Notes under the pieces: generated by a model | Told to the model about the DNA's origin: nothing | The model's database searches: none | The model's input: the letters and a program-made list of their open reading frames with translations, nothing else | Made by a program: the position numbers and the translations under genes | Assembly (NCBI GenBank): GCA_903772945.1 | Contig: CAICTM010000364.1 | Location: forward strand, 1 to 64,000 | DNA: 64,000 nt | Source: Seminavis robusta | Lineage: Eukaryota; Bacillariophyta; Bacillariophyceae; Naviculales; Naviculaceae | Reading direction: 5' to 3' | Shown: piece after piece, positions 8,361 through 19,600 of the stretch | How the letters are laid out: each line of letters begins with the position of its first letter | Numbering within the stretch: position 1 is the first letter of the stretch

Positions 8361-10910
8361 TTATTCCGCAGTCACCTCCATCTCATTGTTGGCGTGCTTG
8401 CTGCTCTCCGCGGTTTCTTTGCCATCTGACTCAATGCTTTGGGAGCTCGTTTCTGATGGCACCGTATCGAGTTGGTTTGCCTTCTGGATGTCATCAAGAA
8501 TCTCCTTTTCGTGATCAGTCAGGGCTTCGCCAGCTTCAATCTTTTTCAAGATGTTCTTTGGGATTGTCACGAACCTAGGTGCCGCAACCTCTTTGGCAGA
8601 TACCTCGGCGTTTTCGCCTTTGTGAGCATCATCGAAATTGAAGGCCTTCTTGTTGTCTTGCTTCGGTGTGTTGTGGCTGGAACAAGTGTTGTTGCCGGTG
8701 TTGTTTGGGGATGCGGTGGTCACCGTAGTCTTTTGTTTCCACATTTGCATCACGTTCTTGGTATTGTTGTTACTGTTTACTATTCCCGCAGAAGCACATT
8801 TGTTGTAGTTGGCCTTGACGTGATGACCACCAAACATCTGAAGTCGTTCCTTGAAGGAAAGCCGCCTCTCGGCAGCACCTTCTTGTTCGGCGTCGTCTCG
8901 AACCTCCTCATTCGAAGGGGCACTCTTTGGGTCCTCCACTTGCTCTCTGGTTTCTTCTTGGCATTTCTCGAGCCTGCGTACCTTTTTGGGAGACTTCCGG
9001 TTGGTCGAAGAGAGTTCTTTCATGAAGCTGTACATTTGTTCTTCAAGACTGGCTACGCTAGATTCGGCACTCCAGGTGGAGGAAGGTGTCTCCGCAGAAT
9101 CAGCGCAAGAAGCAGAATCATCAGCCTTCCTGTCAACGTCAATCTTCAAGATCTTCTTCTTTGGTTTCTTTCTCTTTGCTTCAAACAACTCGTCTGCTGG
9201 GATCTTGTCCAACCGCTCCACGAGCGCTTCACGTTTTGCGACAGACCCGATAAATTCCTGAAACTCTTCACGCAGTGCCTTGGAGTTATCAAGTGCACTA
9301 TTGTGCTTGGTTCCCTGAAGCTCGAATGATTCCTTGAAGTTCTTCAACATGTGGCTCCTTGCTTCAGGTTCAGCCTTGGCTTCGGCGTTGATCTTCTCAA
9401 TTCCATTCTTGAACAGTTGCTCAATTGGAGCCAGTTCCTCACCGCTCTCCTCTTTCTCAGTGATATTCGCTGGAATGATGTGGAAGCCCTCAGCAACACC
9501 TTCGTCGTAGGGGATGAAGCTTTCACATGGTATCATGTCGTAAGCCAACGCTTCGTCCTCTTGACCATAATAGTAGACGCCGAGCAAGGTGGTTGCCTGT
9601 CCCAGCCACTTCTTGCGGATTGGTCCAGGAGGAACATCGAATGGTCCGAGAGCCAGAACCGGGAAATAGAATTCATTCGTCCTGAAGAAACCAACTTGAG
9701 TGTAATTCTTCTTGATGGAATCTGGGATAGCTTCAAAGATCTGGGCTCGAAGTGTCTCAAAGTCTTCTTGCGTCACAGCGCAGCTCTCACGATAGATGGT
9801 CAAAGGATTCATGTCCTCTTCAGCCGACAATGCCTGGGAAAGGTTGGAGCAGTTCGAGTCGCCATCGCCATCGTATTGTTCAATCATCTTCCGAAGAGAA
9901 GAGATTTTCTTAAGATCGGCCTTTCTCAGCGCATTTTCCTCCAAATACTGGTCCTGAGCTTCAGCAAGGGAAGCTCGGAAGCTAGCACGTTCGCGGTCAA
10001 GCTCCTCCACTTCTTCAGCCAGGGTATCGAAGTGCTCGAGTGTCTTTGTTTGGACCGCTTCGAGGTCATCTTGCTTGCCCAGCAACATCTGTTTCAATTC
10101 CTGGATTGCTTCGGAGGCCTTCTTGAGATTGGCTGCTTTCACCTTGTTGCGAGACTCCAAGTCCTTGATCCTGAGGGCTGCTTTCTTGGCTAAGGAAACC
10201 ACCTTCTCTTCGCGGGCCTCCATGGTTTTGATTTTCTCATTTGCCACCTGCTCCCTTTTCTTTTCTTCTGCTGTCAGATCGGAGATCTTGTCCCCGGCCA
10301 ACTTGACATAATTCTTGTGACTCTCTTCCAAGGCTTCCAGCTTACGAATCTTGTCGCTTGCTTGCTTCACGAGCTCGAGATGCTCCTGTTCTTTGCTCAG
10401 AAGTGAATCGATCTTCTGTTGGAGAATCATAGTCTTCTCTTCTTGCGCTTCGAGGCTTTCGCGAAGCTGCTTGACATAGTTCTTTTGACCATTATCGGAC
10501 GCCTCCAACTTGCGAATCTTTTCACTTGAGCTCTTCTCAAAATCGGTGAACTCTTGTTCCTTAGTCGAAAGCTCCTCGAGCTTTCGTTGCAGTGCCATCA
10601 CAGTTTCTTCTTTCACCTCAAGGCTCTCCGTCAATTTTTGGATTTCGGTGCATCTAAGTCGTTCGGCTTCGGCGACTTTCGTGTCCATTTGCGTGCTCAA
10701 TTCCTGGACTTGCGCCTGGTGGCGTTGTTCGGCTTCATAGATGGTGGCAAGGACTTCTTCGTTCAGCTTCTGCACAAATGTGCGGATGCGATTGAACTTC
10801 CTAGGCGCCGGCGGTGCGACAGATTTCTTGGGAGTAGGACTGGGCACATCGAGCATTTCTTCGATCTGTTGCTCAAGCGTCCTCGCCTGAAGGCCGCCTT
10901 TTTCAGTCAT
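8361..10910 (-). CDS. 849-aa coiled-coil protein with the shared domain (family member B)
   Basis: An intron-less frame from ATG at 10910. A short disordered, proline-containing start (1-45) is followed by coiled coil at about 45-345. The shared globular domain lies at about 385-520: FPVLALGPFDVPPGP, LLGVYYYG, SFIPYDEGVAEG, then a helix that ends EARSHML. Unlike member A, the domain is internal. It is followed by about 330 residues that are charged and largely disordered, including a lysine-rich KRKKPKKK stretch and an asparagine-rich stretch. Near the end, at about 780-812, is a second copy of the helical sub-motif (IPKNILKKIEAGEALTDHEK). The heading domain is clearly homologous to those at 2426 and 16700. 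The function is unknown to me. Nuclear localisation is possible from the basic clusters but unproven. Confidence 0.85.
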   Translation of the reverse strand: MTEKGGLQARTLEQQIEEMLDVPSPTPKKSVAPPAPRKFNRIRTFVQKLNEEVLATIYEAEQRHQAQVQELSTQMDTKVAEAERLRCTEIQKLTESLEVKEETVMALQRKLEELSTKEQEFTDFEKSSSEKIRKLEASDNGQKNYVKQLRESLEAQEEKTMILQQKIDSLLSKEQEHLELVKQASDKIRKLEALEESHKNYVKLAGDKISDLTAEEKKREQVANEKIKTMEAREEKVVSLAKKAALRIKDLESRNKVKAANLKKASEAIQELKQMLLGKQDDLEAVQTKTLEHFDTLAEEVEELDRERASFRASLAEAQDQYLEENALRKADLKKISSLRKMIEQYDGDGDSNCSNLSQALSAEEDMNPLTIYRESCAVTQEDFETLRAQIFEAIPDSIKKNYTQVGFFRTNEFYFPVLALGPFDVPPGPIRKKWLGQATTLLGVYYYGQEDEALAYDMIPCESFIPYDEGVAEGFHIIPANITEKEESGEELAPIEQLFKNGIEKINAEAKAEPEARSHMLKNFKESFELQGTKHNSALDNSKALREEFQEFIGSVAKREALVERLDKIPADELFEAKRKKPKKKILKIDVDRKADDSASCADSAETPSSTWSAESSVASLEEQMYSFMKELSSTNRKSPKKVRRLEKCQEETREQVEDPKSAPSNEEVRDDAEQEGAAERRLSFKERLQMFGGHHVKANYNKCASAGIVNSNNNTKNVMQMWKQKTTVTTASPNNTGNNTCSSHNTPKQDNKKAFNFDDAHKGENAEVSAKEVAAPRFVTIPKNILKKIEAGEALTDHEKEILDDIQKANQLDTVPSETSSQSIESDGKETAESSKHANNEMEVTAE

Positions 10911-11539
10911 GGTGATGATGGTGGTTGTTGTCGCAGTGTCAAGGGCTCTTGCAATGATTCCAGCTTGTTTCTAATCCGATCAAAGGTTTTTCAGATTGTG
11001 CTGTGGGCGGTGTGGGAAGAGTCTAGTGACAGTCTTTCTCAGTCTTATCTGCGATGCTCGAGTTTTGGAGAGGGTCTGGAGGTCGTCGCCGACATTTATC
11101 AGCGAGAAGCGCTCCAAGTGGGTCTCAGAGCAAGCGCGCCGTCCAAAATATCCAGGAATGAGTGCCGGATTTCAGTACACGTACTGGTACAGTTCGATAC
11201 ACCGTACGTGTATGTACTATTAAGTGCAGCCGTACATGTGTACGCTTCCACTCCTGCAGATAAACGTGAATGGCGACAGGTCCACTGCGATCTGCGATGC
11301 ACCATTTGACTTGACTTAGCTTGGCGCTTACCGGTACAGCATCCGATTCGATTCCGATTAGCTGATTAGAAGGAGAACGAATAGCTAGAATAATAACTAC
11401 AGCAAGAGGTTGCATGACATCGCGTACAGACAGTAGAGATTTTTTAAATGAAAGAACTATGACAAAGCTGCAGTACTGCTGGTACCAGCACCACCAGGAC
11501 TCGTGATCAGTTCCGCGCGTCCATTTCTTGGACATTTAA
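10911..11539. other. intergenic, upstream of coiled-coil gene B
   Basis: About 630 bp between the start of gene B and the left end of the TTAA transposon. It has no supported gene. Partial palindromes built on GTAC lie near 11175-11225 and an ACCGGT site near 11331. It probably holds the promoter of gene B; the transposon inserted just upstream of it. Confidence 0.45.
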
Positions 11540-11554
11540 GGATGTCCCACGGGG
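11540..11554 (+). repeat. left terminal inverted repeat of TTAA transposon
   Basis: Fifteen bases identical in inverted orientation to 16556-16570, preceded by TTAA. Similarity fades just inside. Confidence 0.8.
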
Positions 11555-12162
11555 TGTTATCTTAAAAGCGTGAAACATGCAACGTTTACTAGCATTATCA
11601 CGATAAGAAAAGTGAGAGAACCCTATTGAGAGGGTACCTTAGAGCAATTCGTTCTCGCCCAATACCCCAATGCCCGTATAGGTTGTGATATACCATCTTA
11701 TAGAGTAGACAATGCTCTATCTGTATGACCTGAAAGAAACATAAAATGTGTTGTTGTGTGTTCACCCACTGTAACTGTCGTCGGCTCATCGAAAACTGCC
11801 CATTCCAATGAGTATCCCCGTTGCGGGATGGACTTTGCTCGATAGACAGCCAATATTTTATGTTTCTTTCTCCAGCATGAGATGCACCGTACTCAACAAT
11901 GTATAGTGACTTGGTATCATGTCATTGGAAAGTGGCATGCCGATTCTGTTCTCATGGTCGGAGGGTCAAGGTAGGTTGTTGTTGTGTTGGAATAGTGAGC
12001 AGCCGAAACTGTTATCTCCATCGGAGAAAGATATCGAAATCAGCGTGGGATGCACGCTCGACAAGGAATCACGCTGAACTGAAAAAACAAAGAACCAAAA
12101 AGATCAGCTTCATTGTGACACTTTTTGCGCCATTTCGCCGTTGTGTACTTACAAGCTTTCAC

Positions 12163-13475
12163 CATGAACCGCGCTACCAGAGTTGAATACTATGATGAGG
12201 CCTGCCTTGATTTTGCTACTGATGCTTGCTTGATGAGTATTGTTGCTCTTCCCAAGGTCCTGCCCATGGGTGGTGGCTTTCGCGACGGAGTGACAGTGAA
12301 GCCTGACGCAAAGTATTGGGTGAAAGGAGAAGGGTTGAGTCGCCGGCCATCGAAGAGACTGAGTCTGCCCCTGCTTTTACTGTGGTTGAGGCAAAGAAAG
12401 TGTCTCGTGAGTACAAGACCCATGACATGTCCAGCACTGTGTTGTCTTACAATCTTGTGTTGATGGATGGAAGTGGTACCATGTTCAAGGCCACGGTTAA
12501 CAGTGGCCTGTCCCACTATTTCGCTGCATACAACTCTACGTTGGATCGACTGTCTTCGTGGATGACTATGCCATCATCACGCAGACATCCAACCGTAGCT
12601 ACACGTACAAGATGTACATGCTCATCAAGGACTTCGCTGGAAGCTTCCCCCAACAAGAAGGTCATTGATCTTCTTCCCATCATCATGCGTGACGTTGTTC
12701 CAGCCACTGGGCATATCTACCGCGCACGGTAGTTGAGAAGATGATAGACGCCAAGGCCATTCGGGCAGTTTCCAGGTTGGGAGCTGTGGTTCCACTTGAA
12801 GAGAAGAGTACTTCGATTGATGCATATGAGTCGATCCACTGTCTCATGAAGGCGACTGACAAAGGGCCTTACTTCCAAGGAAATTGGATCCAGCATGACC
12901 TCAGCCGTCAGCATTGGAAGGAGCAAATGGACTTTGACTTGATGAAGTCTCGTGGATGCGACATGCGGGAAAATCTCCTCGATACGTTCGATCTGTATGA
13001 TGAAGAGGAAAACAAACGTGGAAGTTACTTCATTGTGACACAGCCCGCGATTGGAGAAGAGGGACATCACAACAGTTGCCAGTGCTGTTCGGAGTATGGA
13101 TTCATCAGTGCATTCTTCTTACCTTGCCTCTTGAGGATGTGGACGTGAACGACTTGTATCTCTCTGTTTCAGCAGGTTGAACGGAGAGCTGGATGGTGAC
13201 TCATTCGATGACTTGGCGCCCAACCACAAGCGCTGGTGCTTCTACTGGTACTACGCCGTCAATGGTACAAGTTCGTCAATGGCCGCAAGCAGTTGCCAAC
13301 CTGTTTCGTAAAGGCCGTTCGGTCATTGTATCCGAATCCGAGGGGAGTTAGGTACAGCACTTTCATGCCTACTGATCCGAAGAAAGTTTTGGAGGAAAAA
13401 AGTATTATGAGCGCTGGTGCCAAGGCTACAGAAGGTGGTGTCAAGCGAAAGTCCCTTGATCTTTGGGAAGACTAG
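12163..13475 (+). pseudogene. remnant of transposon accessory gene
   Basis: Begins with ATG at 12163 (MNRATRVEYYDEACLDF). Coding-like segments then continue in different frames to about 13475, with about three or four shifts or stops between them. One segment (12741-13148) contains a clear stretch with SIDAYESIHCLMKATDKG and FDLYDEEENKRGSYFI. The last holds a block similar to WYKFVNGRKQLPTCFVKAVR followed by LYPNP. I recall similar accessory proteins next to diatom transposases, but cannot name a domain. Its function is unknown. It converges on the transposase remnant. Confidence 0.5.
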
Positions 13476-13859
13476 AGAGCAACCGAACACCGTTGGTTCT
13501 CTCTTAGCCTATCAACGCTCCAATCAGCGACGTCTCGGAACCATTCAGAGAGTTGCCGGAACGATGGAACAGTGGAGGAAACTTCAACGCAACCACTATT
13601 TCCAATCTTGTTGTCTTGTGTATTTGTCGACAAAGAATACCGGTTTTCGCAGCCAATGAAGTGTAGCTATTGATAACACTAGACTTTCTATACTATTTTA
13701 GTACACCGTCGTACCCAATAGCTACGTACATTTGACAAGTCAAACCGTTCCGCGATTTCTCCAACTCTGAATCGACGATTATCGCAAAAGAACGTAAGAG
13801 AACTACGGCCCTACTACGCTACTACATGTATGTGTTTGGCGATGTTCAACTGTCATTTG

Positions 13860-16450
13860 CTAGCGATTCCGACAGCTCCGCGATTCGTGTGATCGCTTGT
13901 GAGGGGAATATTTATCTATGAGCGAAATTTCATTCGTAGCGCCATCCTCGTTATCCTCGTCTTCATTCCTAGGAACAACATTGTAATGTTCTTCTTCGCC
14001 GACGGATGTTTCATTGGGGGGATCCACCCTACTCCTCTTACGTCGGTTCCTCCCATTATTTGGACACAATCCACTCCTCGCATCTTTATGTCCTCTCCGA
14101 TTACATTTGAACAAACTACCTCCGACAATGGCCCCCTACCGTTCGTTTCTTCACTTTCCATCGCGGAGCCAGTCTGGTAAGCCATGCCGTTCGCTCGATC
14201 AATCCGCAGTTGTTTCATGTAACCCTGTATCTTGTCATGCATTGTCTTTTTGCGTTTGACACGGAACTCCTTTTTCCTTGATGTCTCTAACTTACTGTTT
14301 CGTTGTCGGTCCCTTAGGAGAAGTCGGTACTCTGTCAACAAGTCTACATCCAACCCAACATGAAAGAACAATCATGCCACAGAGCCCTGTTACCAACCAG
14401 ATGGATGGCAATTGCAATACGGACTCGCATCACCAACGAAACGCTACCGCAGTACGTCTTTGCTTTGGGAGCCAGCCATGCGATCTGTTGATTCAGTGAC
14501 TCGTTAACTTGGGTGTCACTGTCGTGGAAAAGTTGGCAAGCTTTTCAGCTGTGGTGAATTCTTCCACAAGTACTTTCAAGTCCTCGAAAAGCAAGCTGTC
14601 ACGTTCCATATTGCGGTAAGTTTTCTGGGACTTTGATCGCTGCTCCACGTTGTCTGCCTTTCTCTTCACCACTCACCGCATTTGTCGTGTAAATCAAAAT
14701 GATGTCTGTAGATGCACTTTGCCCTTTCCACCCTTTCGCTTTCCGGTATGCTAGCAAGATCGCGGATGAAGAAGATGAAATACAAAGATATTCGAAGAAT
14801 ATCGCCCTCCTGCATGTCATTCCTGGTTTTTACTGGTCTTGCTTTCAACTGGTACATACGATTTCTTGAGTGTCTTCTTTCGATGAGCTGGGTCGGCAAG
14901 GAACCTTGGTTGCGGCACAGGGTACTTCAACATCCCGATGTACGGTATACCGGTATCATTTTACTTGTTCCGGATTCTTCTGTTGAGATGGAGGCGCAAC
15001 ACGTGTCCTATTATCAACTCCCTCCGGTCCCCTGGTGCATGACCGTGGTGTTTCAACCAATCAACGTTGGACCATTTGCATCGTCCTTCATTTTGCTGTC
15101 ATCGTCGGTAACAACGTTGGTGGACAAACAGCCTTGTCGAAGTACAGATCCTCTGCCATCTTCAACAATGAGGCAGCCTCCATTGCACCGGCACCATCAT
15201 CGTGGTTGACAAGACACTCATGATCCGGTATCTCATCGGTAAGTTCCCGCTTCTGGTTACATACCCTACAAAAGGTGCATTTCGTAGACAGACTCACTGG
15301 TTTTCTTGTCTTCTCTCCCACCAGACATGCATGACCTGAATGGGAGTCATACGTCCTGCCACTGTATCGCTTATTCCATCCCATATCAGTGGAAGTTCCG
15401 ATGAATGGAAGCTGTGTTCCTTCTGGAGGTGAGTCGCCTGTTACTATACTGTCATGCCACTGCTTCAACTCGTCTTCCCTTCCAATATACGTTTGTCTTA
15501 TCTCTTCCATCAAATTGTCATGCAGGTACCCTTCTACTACGTATTCCACGTAGGGAGCCACCTGCCGCTCGATTTGAGAGAATGTTCTCCTTTCCATTGA
15601 ATTTGCTCCAGGAAGAGACAGAAAGCTCAATAGCCTTGCTGCCTCCGTTCCACCATCTCCGCTACCCACAAAGGCAAGTACAAATCGGACATTGATATCA
15701 AAGTCAATGTTGCATCACCCTGTGCATCAGACTTTCTAAGCGTGGTTCTTTTGGTCCTGGCAGACCTTGACTTGAACATGGATCACATTGCGTACACTCA
15801 AGTACTGGTGTAGTAGCAACACAAACAGAAACAAACTTCAAGCGAAGTGAATTGGCCTTGTGACATCGTGCAGACACAACTGTCTTCGATTAGCTTGGAA
15901 ATGGTGCTGTTTCCACTATGGCACGGGTAGGTGGAGTGGTTCTGTCATGGTTTCAACATCTGGGACATCATCATCGTCAACTGCAGTGTCCTGTGTACAT
16001 GTCGCTGACTCTTTGCATTTTGAGTGGTGACTTTTCTTTTGCAGGGACGGGCAATGGTGGTGGATACCTTGCAACGGCATCAATTCCCTCCACAAGATCA
16101 AACTTCGCAGAACATCCTGTATTGAGACGTTGCCGATTCCAAGCTGGACCACCAAACCGACCGTGCTGGTCTAGCTTCCCAAGGAGGAGTTGTTGCTTCT
16201 ACACTGTTGTCCATGGTAGCATTTGTGGTTGTGGTTGTACTGTTGTCTGGTGACGGCACTTTGCAAGAAATTTGGTAATGCCGACATTCATCGAAGGGAG
16301 ATGTACATGTCCCTCCATTCATGGTTACTAAAAGCCAATAGCTAGCAAAAGGCAGCCAACTTTGTGAGGCGCAAAGCCAACATTTCAGCGGAGGTGAATG
16401 GCGAGACATGCTTCGAGGATGGAATGAGGAGGTCGGAAGTTCCAAATTCC
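13860..16450 (-). pseudogene. broken transposase gene (Mutator-like/Kolobok-like domain)
   Basis: The best-preserved part is 15669-15088. There, after a segment with SMERRTFSQIERQVAP, comes TDMGWNKRYSGRTYDSHSGH, then a CTFCRVC motif and a DHECLVNH block. This order (aspartate-containing DMGW block, S-GH, CxxC, then H/C-rich EC-NH) matches the Mutator-like transposase domain as I know it; the aspartate would be the first catalytic acid. Further 3' at about 14371-13860 are charged segments ending in a possible zinc-knuckle CNRRGHKDARSGLC. Stops and frame shifts separate the pieces, so no full-length product is possible. Start and end are approximate. Confidence 0.6.
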
Positions 16451-16555
16451 CACGAAATCATAGGGTGGATATAAGAGCTAATGAAAAGTTTATCTATTTG
16501 GAGAGCTTTCGAAAAAGTGAGCAAATATAATCTTAAAACTAAAACGCACTGTATC

Positions 16556-16570
16556 CCCCGTGGGACATCC
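16556..16570 (-). repeat. right terminal inverted repeat of TTAA transposon
   Basis: Inverted copy of 11540-11554, followed by TTAA at 16571-16574. Only about 125 bp separate it from the stop codon of the next gene. Confidence 0.8.
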
Positions 16571-16699
16571 TTAATAAATTGAATTGGGTAAACACTTCCT
16601 GTTTTCCTTCACCTAAGGAGTGCAGAGCACCAGTCAGCAGTGAAGCTACATTTATTTAGAATGAATGTATGAAAAAAATGTATTATTTCACAACACTAT

Positions 16700-19600
16700 C
16701 TAAAAGAACATCCTTGGCGTGGTCGCTTGGTTCGGCTTCTCTTCTTTCTCGGTTGGGAACTCGTCGCTGGGGAAATGGGTATCCATAATATCTTGACTGG
16801 TACTCGTAATGATGCTTTGAACCTTTTCCATGTCTACGGTCTCTGTCAGCAGGCTTAGGCTGTTGGCATTCTTCATATCCACTTGTTCATCTCCAAAGTC
16901 ATCTCCAAGTATTTGCTGCAACATGTAGATCAGCTTATCAGACTCCTCCAGTTGGATTGGCACGTATCCTAGTTCTCCATTCCCGATCTCCGAAACACAC
17001 TCTGATGCGCCTTCTGTTTTTTCCGCAATAACGAACTTGGGGATGTCGTTGTTTCTCTCCCGTTTCTTGGAAGCCCTGCTCTGCCTCTTGCTCTTCGACT
17101 TCGTCGCGGAGGTGATGCCAAAGATTGGTGTAGCTGGCTTTGAGCTGAACTGATGCAACACTGCACAAAACTTCTCGTGAGTCTTGGTGAAGGTGTTTTG
17201 GAATGTGGCAAATGGGTTCTCATCCGACTCGTCTTTTTCTAAGGCATTGTCGTCAGCTATGTCATGATCTTTCTTTTCCTCATTGTCGTCAGCTATGTCA
17301 TGATCTTTCTTTTCCTCTTTGGCGCCAGTATTGGATCTTGTCGTCTCTGTCGCCAAGTCATTGAGGAGCACATCCTGACTGTCGGATTGAAGAGCATATT
17401 GACAAGCAGGCAGACACTCCTGCAGGGTTTCGATGACCTTTTCTTTTGTTCCATCGGATAATGCGATCATTTGTCCTCGCCCTTGTTCCTGCCCTCGTTC
17501 TTGTCCTTGGTTCGATGGCATCATCACGTGTCCGCGTCCTCCGTTGGCTGGTGATAGCGCATTTCCTACGAGATGTCTCGGGGAAATCGGGACAGTACGT
17601 CTGGTTTGAATGGCAAGTGGCGAACGTGCTTCGTCCTTGCCCGCCATTTTCATTTGTTTGTCGGAGTCCTCCTCGCTTGCATGAGCACGAACGGTGGAAC
17701 TTTCGTCATTCTGTTCCGTGGACTCGCCCCCCGAAGTTTGCTTCTGAATGTTTGGCTTTTCCGCCTGCTTGCAGCATCCCAACGATTCCCCATTCTCAAT
17801 CCCCGACTTTCCCCACAGATCTTCACCGGTCCTTTGGAAATAAAGGAAGGGGTGAGTACGCTCTTCAGTCTCCTTATGAACTTCTTGTTTTATCAGCTCG
17901 AGTCCTCGCATGAGCTCATTTTCAGTATCAAGCAGAGGGGACCCAACTCCGATCTTGGCCTCGATGCTTGGTGGAAGTTTGTGGTAACCTTTCTCTACTG
18001 CAGTTTTGTACGGAATCATGCGAAACCACTTAATTGATTGGTATGCAGATGTGTAGGACGTCCTGCCATAGACGTAGACGCCAAGGAAATCGGAAGGTTC
18101 GCTGAGAACTTCCATTTGTGCTGGACCGGGGGGCATCTCGAACGGTTTCAGGCACAGCACAGGCAAGTACTGGTTCAACTTTCTATCCTTGAAAAAGCCA
18201 ACCTTCTGATACATGTCCTTGATGTGGATTGGAACGCTAGCTAAAAGCCTTTCGTCTCTTTTGACCTTTTCTGGTGACGGTGGCGAACTTAAACAGGGTC
18301 CATTTGCTGGCGATGACGTTGGAGGAGCTTCTGCACCAGTTGGTTTCTCCGAGCGCAACGTTTGGGACTCTCTGCTGATGATGTCAGCAGTTGTCTGTGT
18401 GACGGCGATTGCAGGGGTATCACTATTAATCATTTCCTGCTTGAGGCTCTTGGCCTGGTTTTCAACCTTCGCTTCCCCATCAGTTTCTGCTGTGCGAGTA
18501 GATTCTCGAGTTTCTTGCTCGTCCAAGGTTCCTTTGCATTGGTGTTTTGGATCTGGTGGGTTTTTATTTGTGCCGGCGCTTCCATTCTGCTTCTTCGGGG
18601 AAGCACGGACATTCTCATCTCTTGCTGGTATGACGCTGTCTCGAGTTGAAGCAGGCTCCATCTCTGACAATTCCTTCATTTCGGCGCGGCCCATTTCTTG
18701 ACCTGCGGTGCATTCGAGACGTTCCATGGAGTGTTGTTTGTATCGACTTAATATCTCGACAGCTTCTTCTCGCCTTGCTTCAACCTTCTTTGCAGCTGCT
18801 TCAACCGACTTCATTGGCTTGGCAGCTTTCAAGTTTGGCTTTTCCTTCTTGTCAGCTTCCTCGCTGCGCTGCTTGTTTGTGTTGGCATCGGCTTGCTTTG
18901 GGGAACGACGTTTCTTGGTTGATTTTGTAGCAGCCTTCGTAGAGAGTGCCTTGCTCGTGCGGTTTTCCTTGCAGTCATGGGCATGAATCCTTTCATATTC
19001 CAAGACGATGGCATTAGTCATTTGGGCTTCTTTAGGACCACCTTCGTTGTCATCCACAGCCTTTCGCTTTCCTTGGGACTTGTCAGCTGCTGGCTTGGGC
19101 ACGACAGCTTTACTTCTGGAATGATGTTGTTCGCTATCTTCTTGAGAGTCTGATACCCAGGAACCGCTTGCCACGGACGACGTTGTAATGGTGCTGTCCT
19201 TTGACTTTTTTGAACGAATAGGACCCACTGCCAGCGGCGACGGCCTGGGCCGATTGATTGAACTCGGTGGTAGCAGCGAATGCGACGTCGACGCCCTTGA
19301 CTGCGAACATCGCGATATGGATCCCGATGTCTTTAAGCTGCGCAGCTCACATTCCATCGACATTCGTTGCGTGCACTCCTTCTTGCACTGTTCTCTTGCC
19401 TTTTCCAGCGAAGAAAGAAGGTATTTGTTTTGCAGGGCATTTGTCGCGAGTGACTTTTGCTGTACTCGTGTCTCCTCCCTAAGTTGTTCAACCTGCTTTT
19501 CTTTCTCTTTCAGCTTCTGCTGCAAGGTGGCAACGTCCTGATCATTCTTCTTGGTCTGACCATGCTCCTTGAGACGTTGCTCTTCGCGTTCTCTCATCTT

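Larger units (their letters stand above)
11540..16570. mobile_element. decayed TTAA-target DNA transposon, about 5.03 kb (Kolobok- or Mutator-like transposase)
   Basis: The two ends carry a perfect 15-bp inverted repeat, GGATGTCCCACGGGG, directly flanked by TTAA on both sides (11536-11539 and 16571-16574), as expected for a 4-bp target duplication. Inside are remnants of two converging genes: a plus-strand accessory gene (12163-13475) and a minus-strand transposase (about 16450-13860). A 190-aa transposase segment resembles the Mutator-like transposase domain. TTAA target sites are known for the Kolobok and piggyBac superfamilies, and the transposase segment points to Kolobok rather than piggyBac. 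Both genes are interrupted by several stops and frame shifts, so the copy is inactive. It separates coiled-coil genes B and C. Confidence 0.75.

Noticed and set aside
11540-16570. piggyBac identity for the TTAA transposon
   Set aside because: TTAA target sites fit piggyBac, but the best-preserved transposase segment (15669-15088) has the Mutator-like DMGW/S-GH/CxxC pattern instead.
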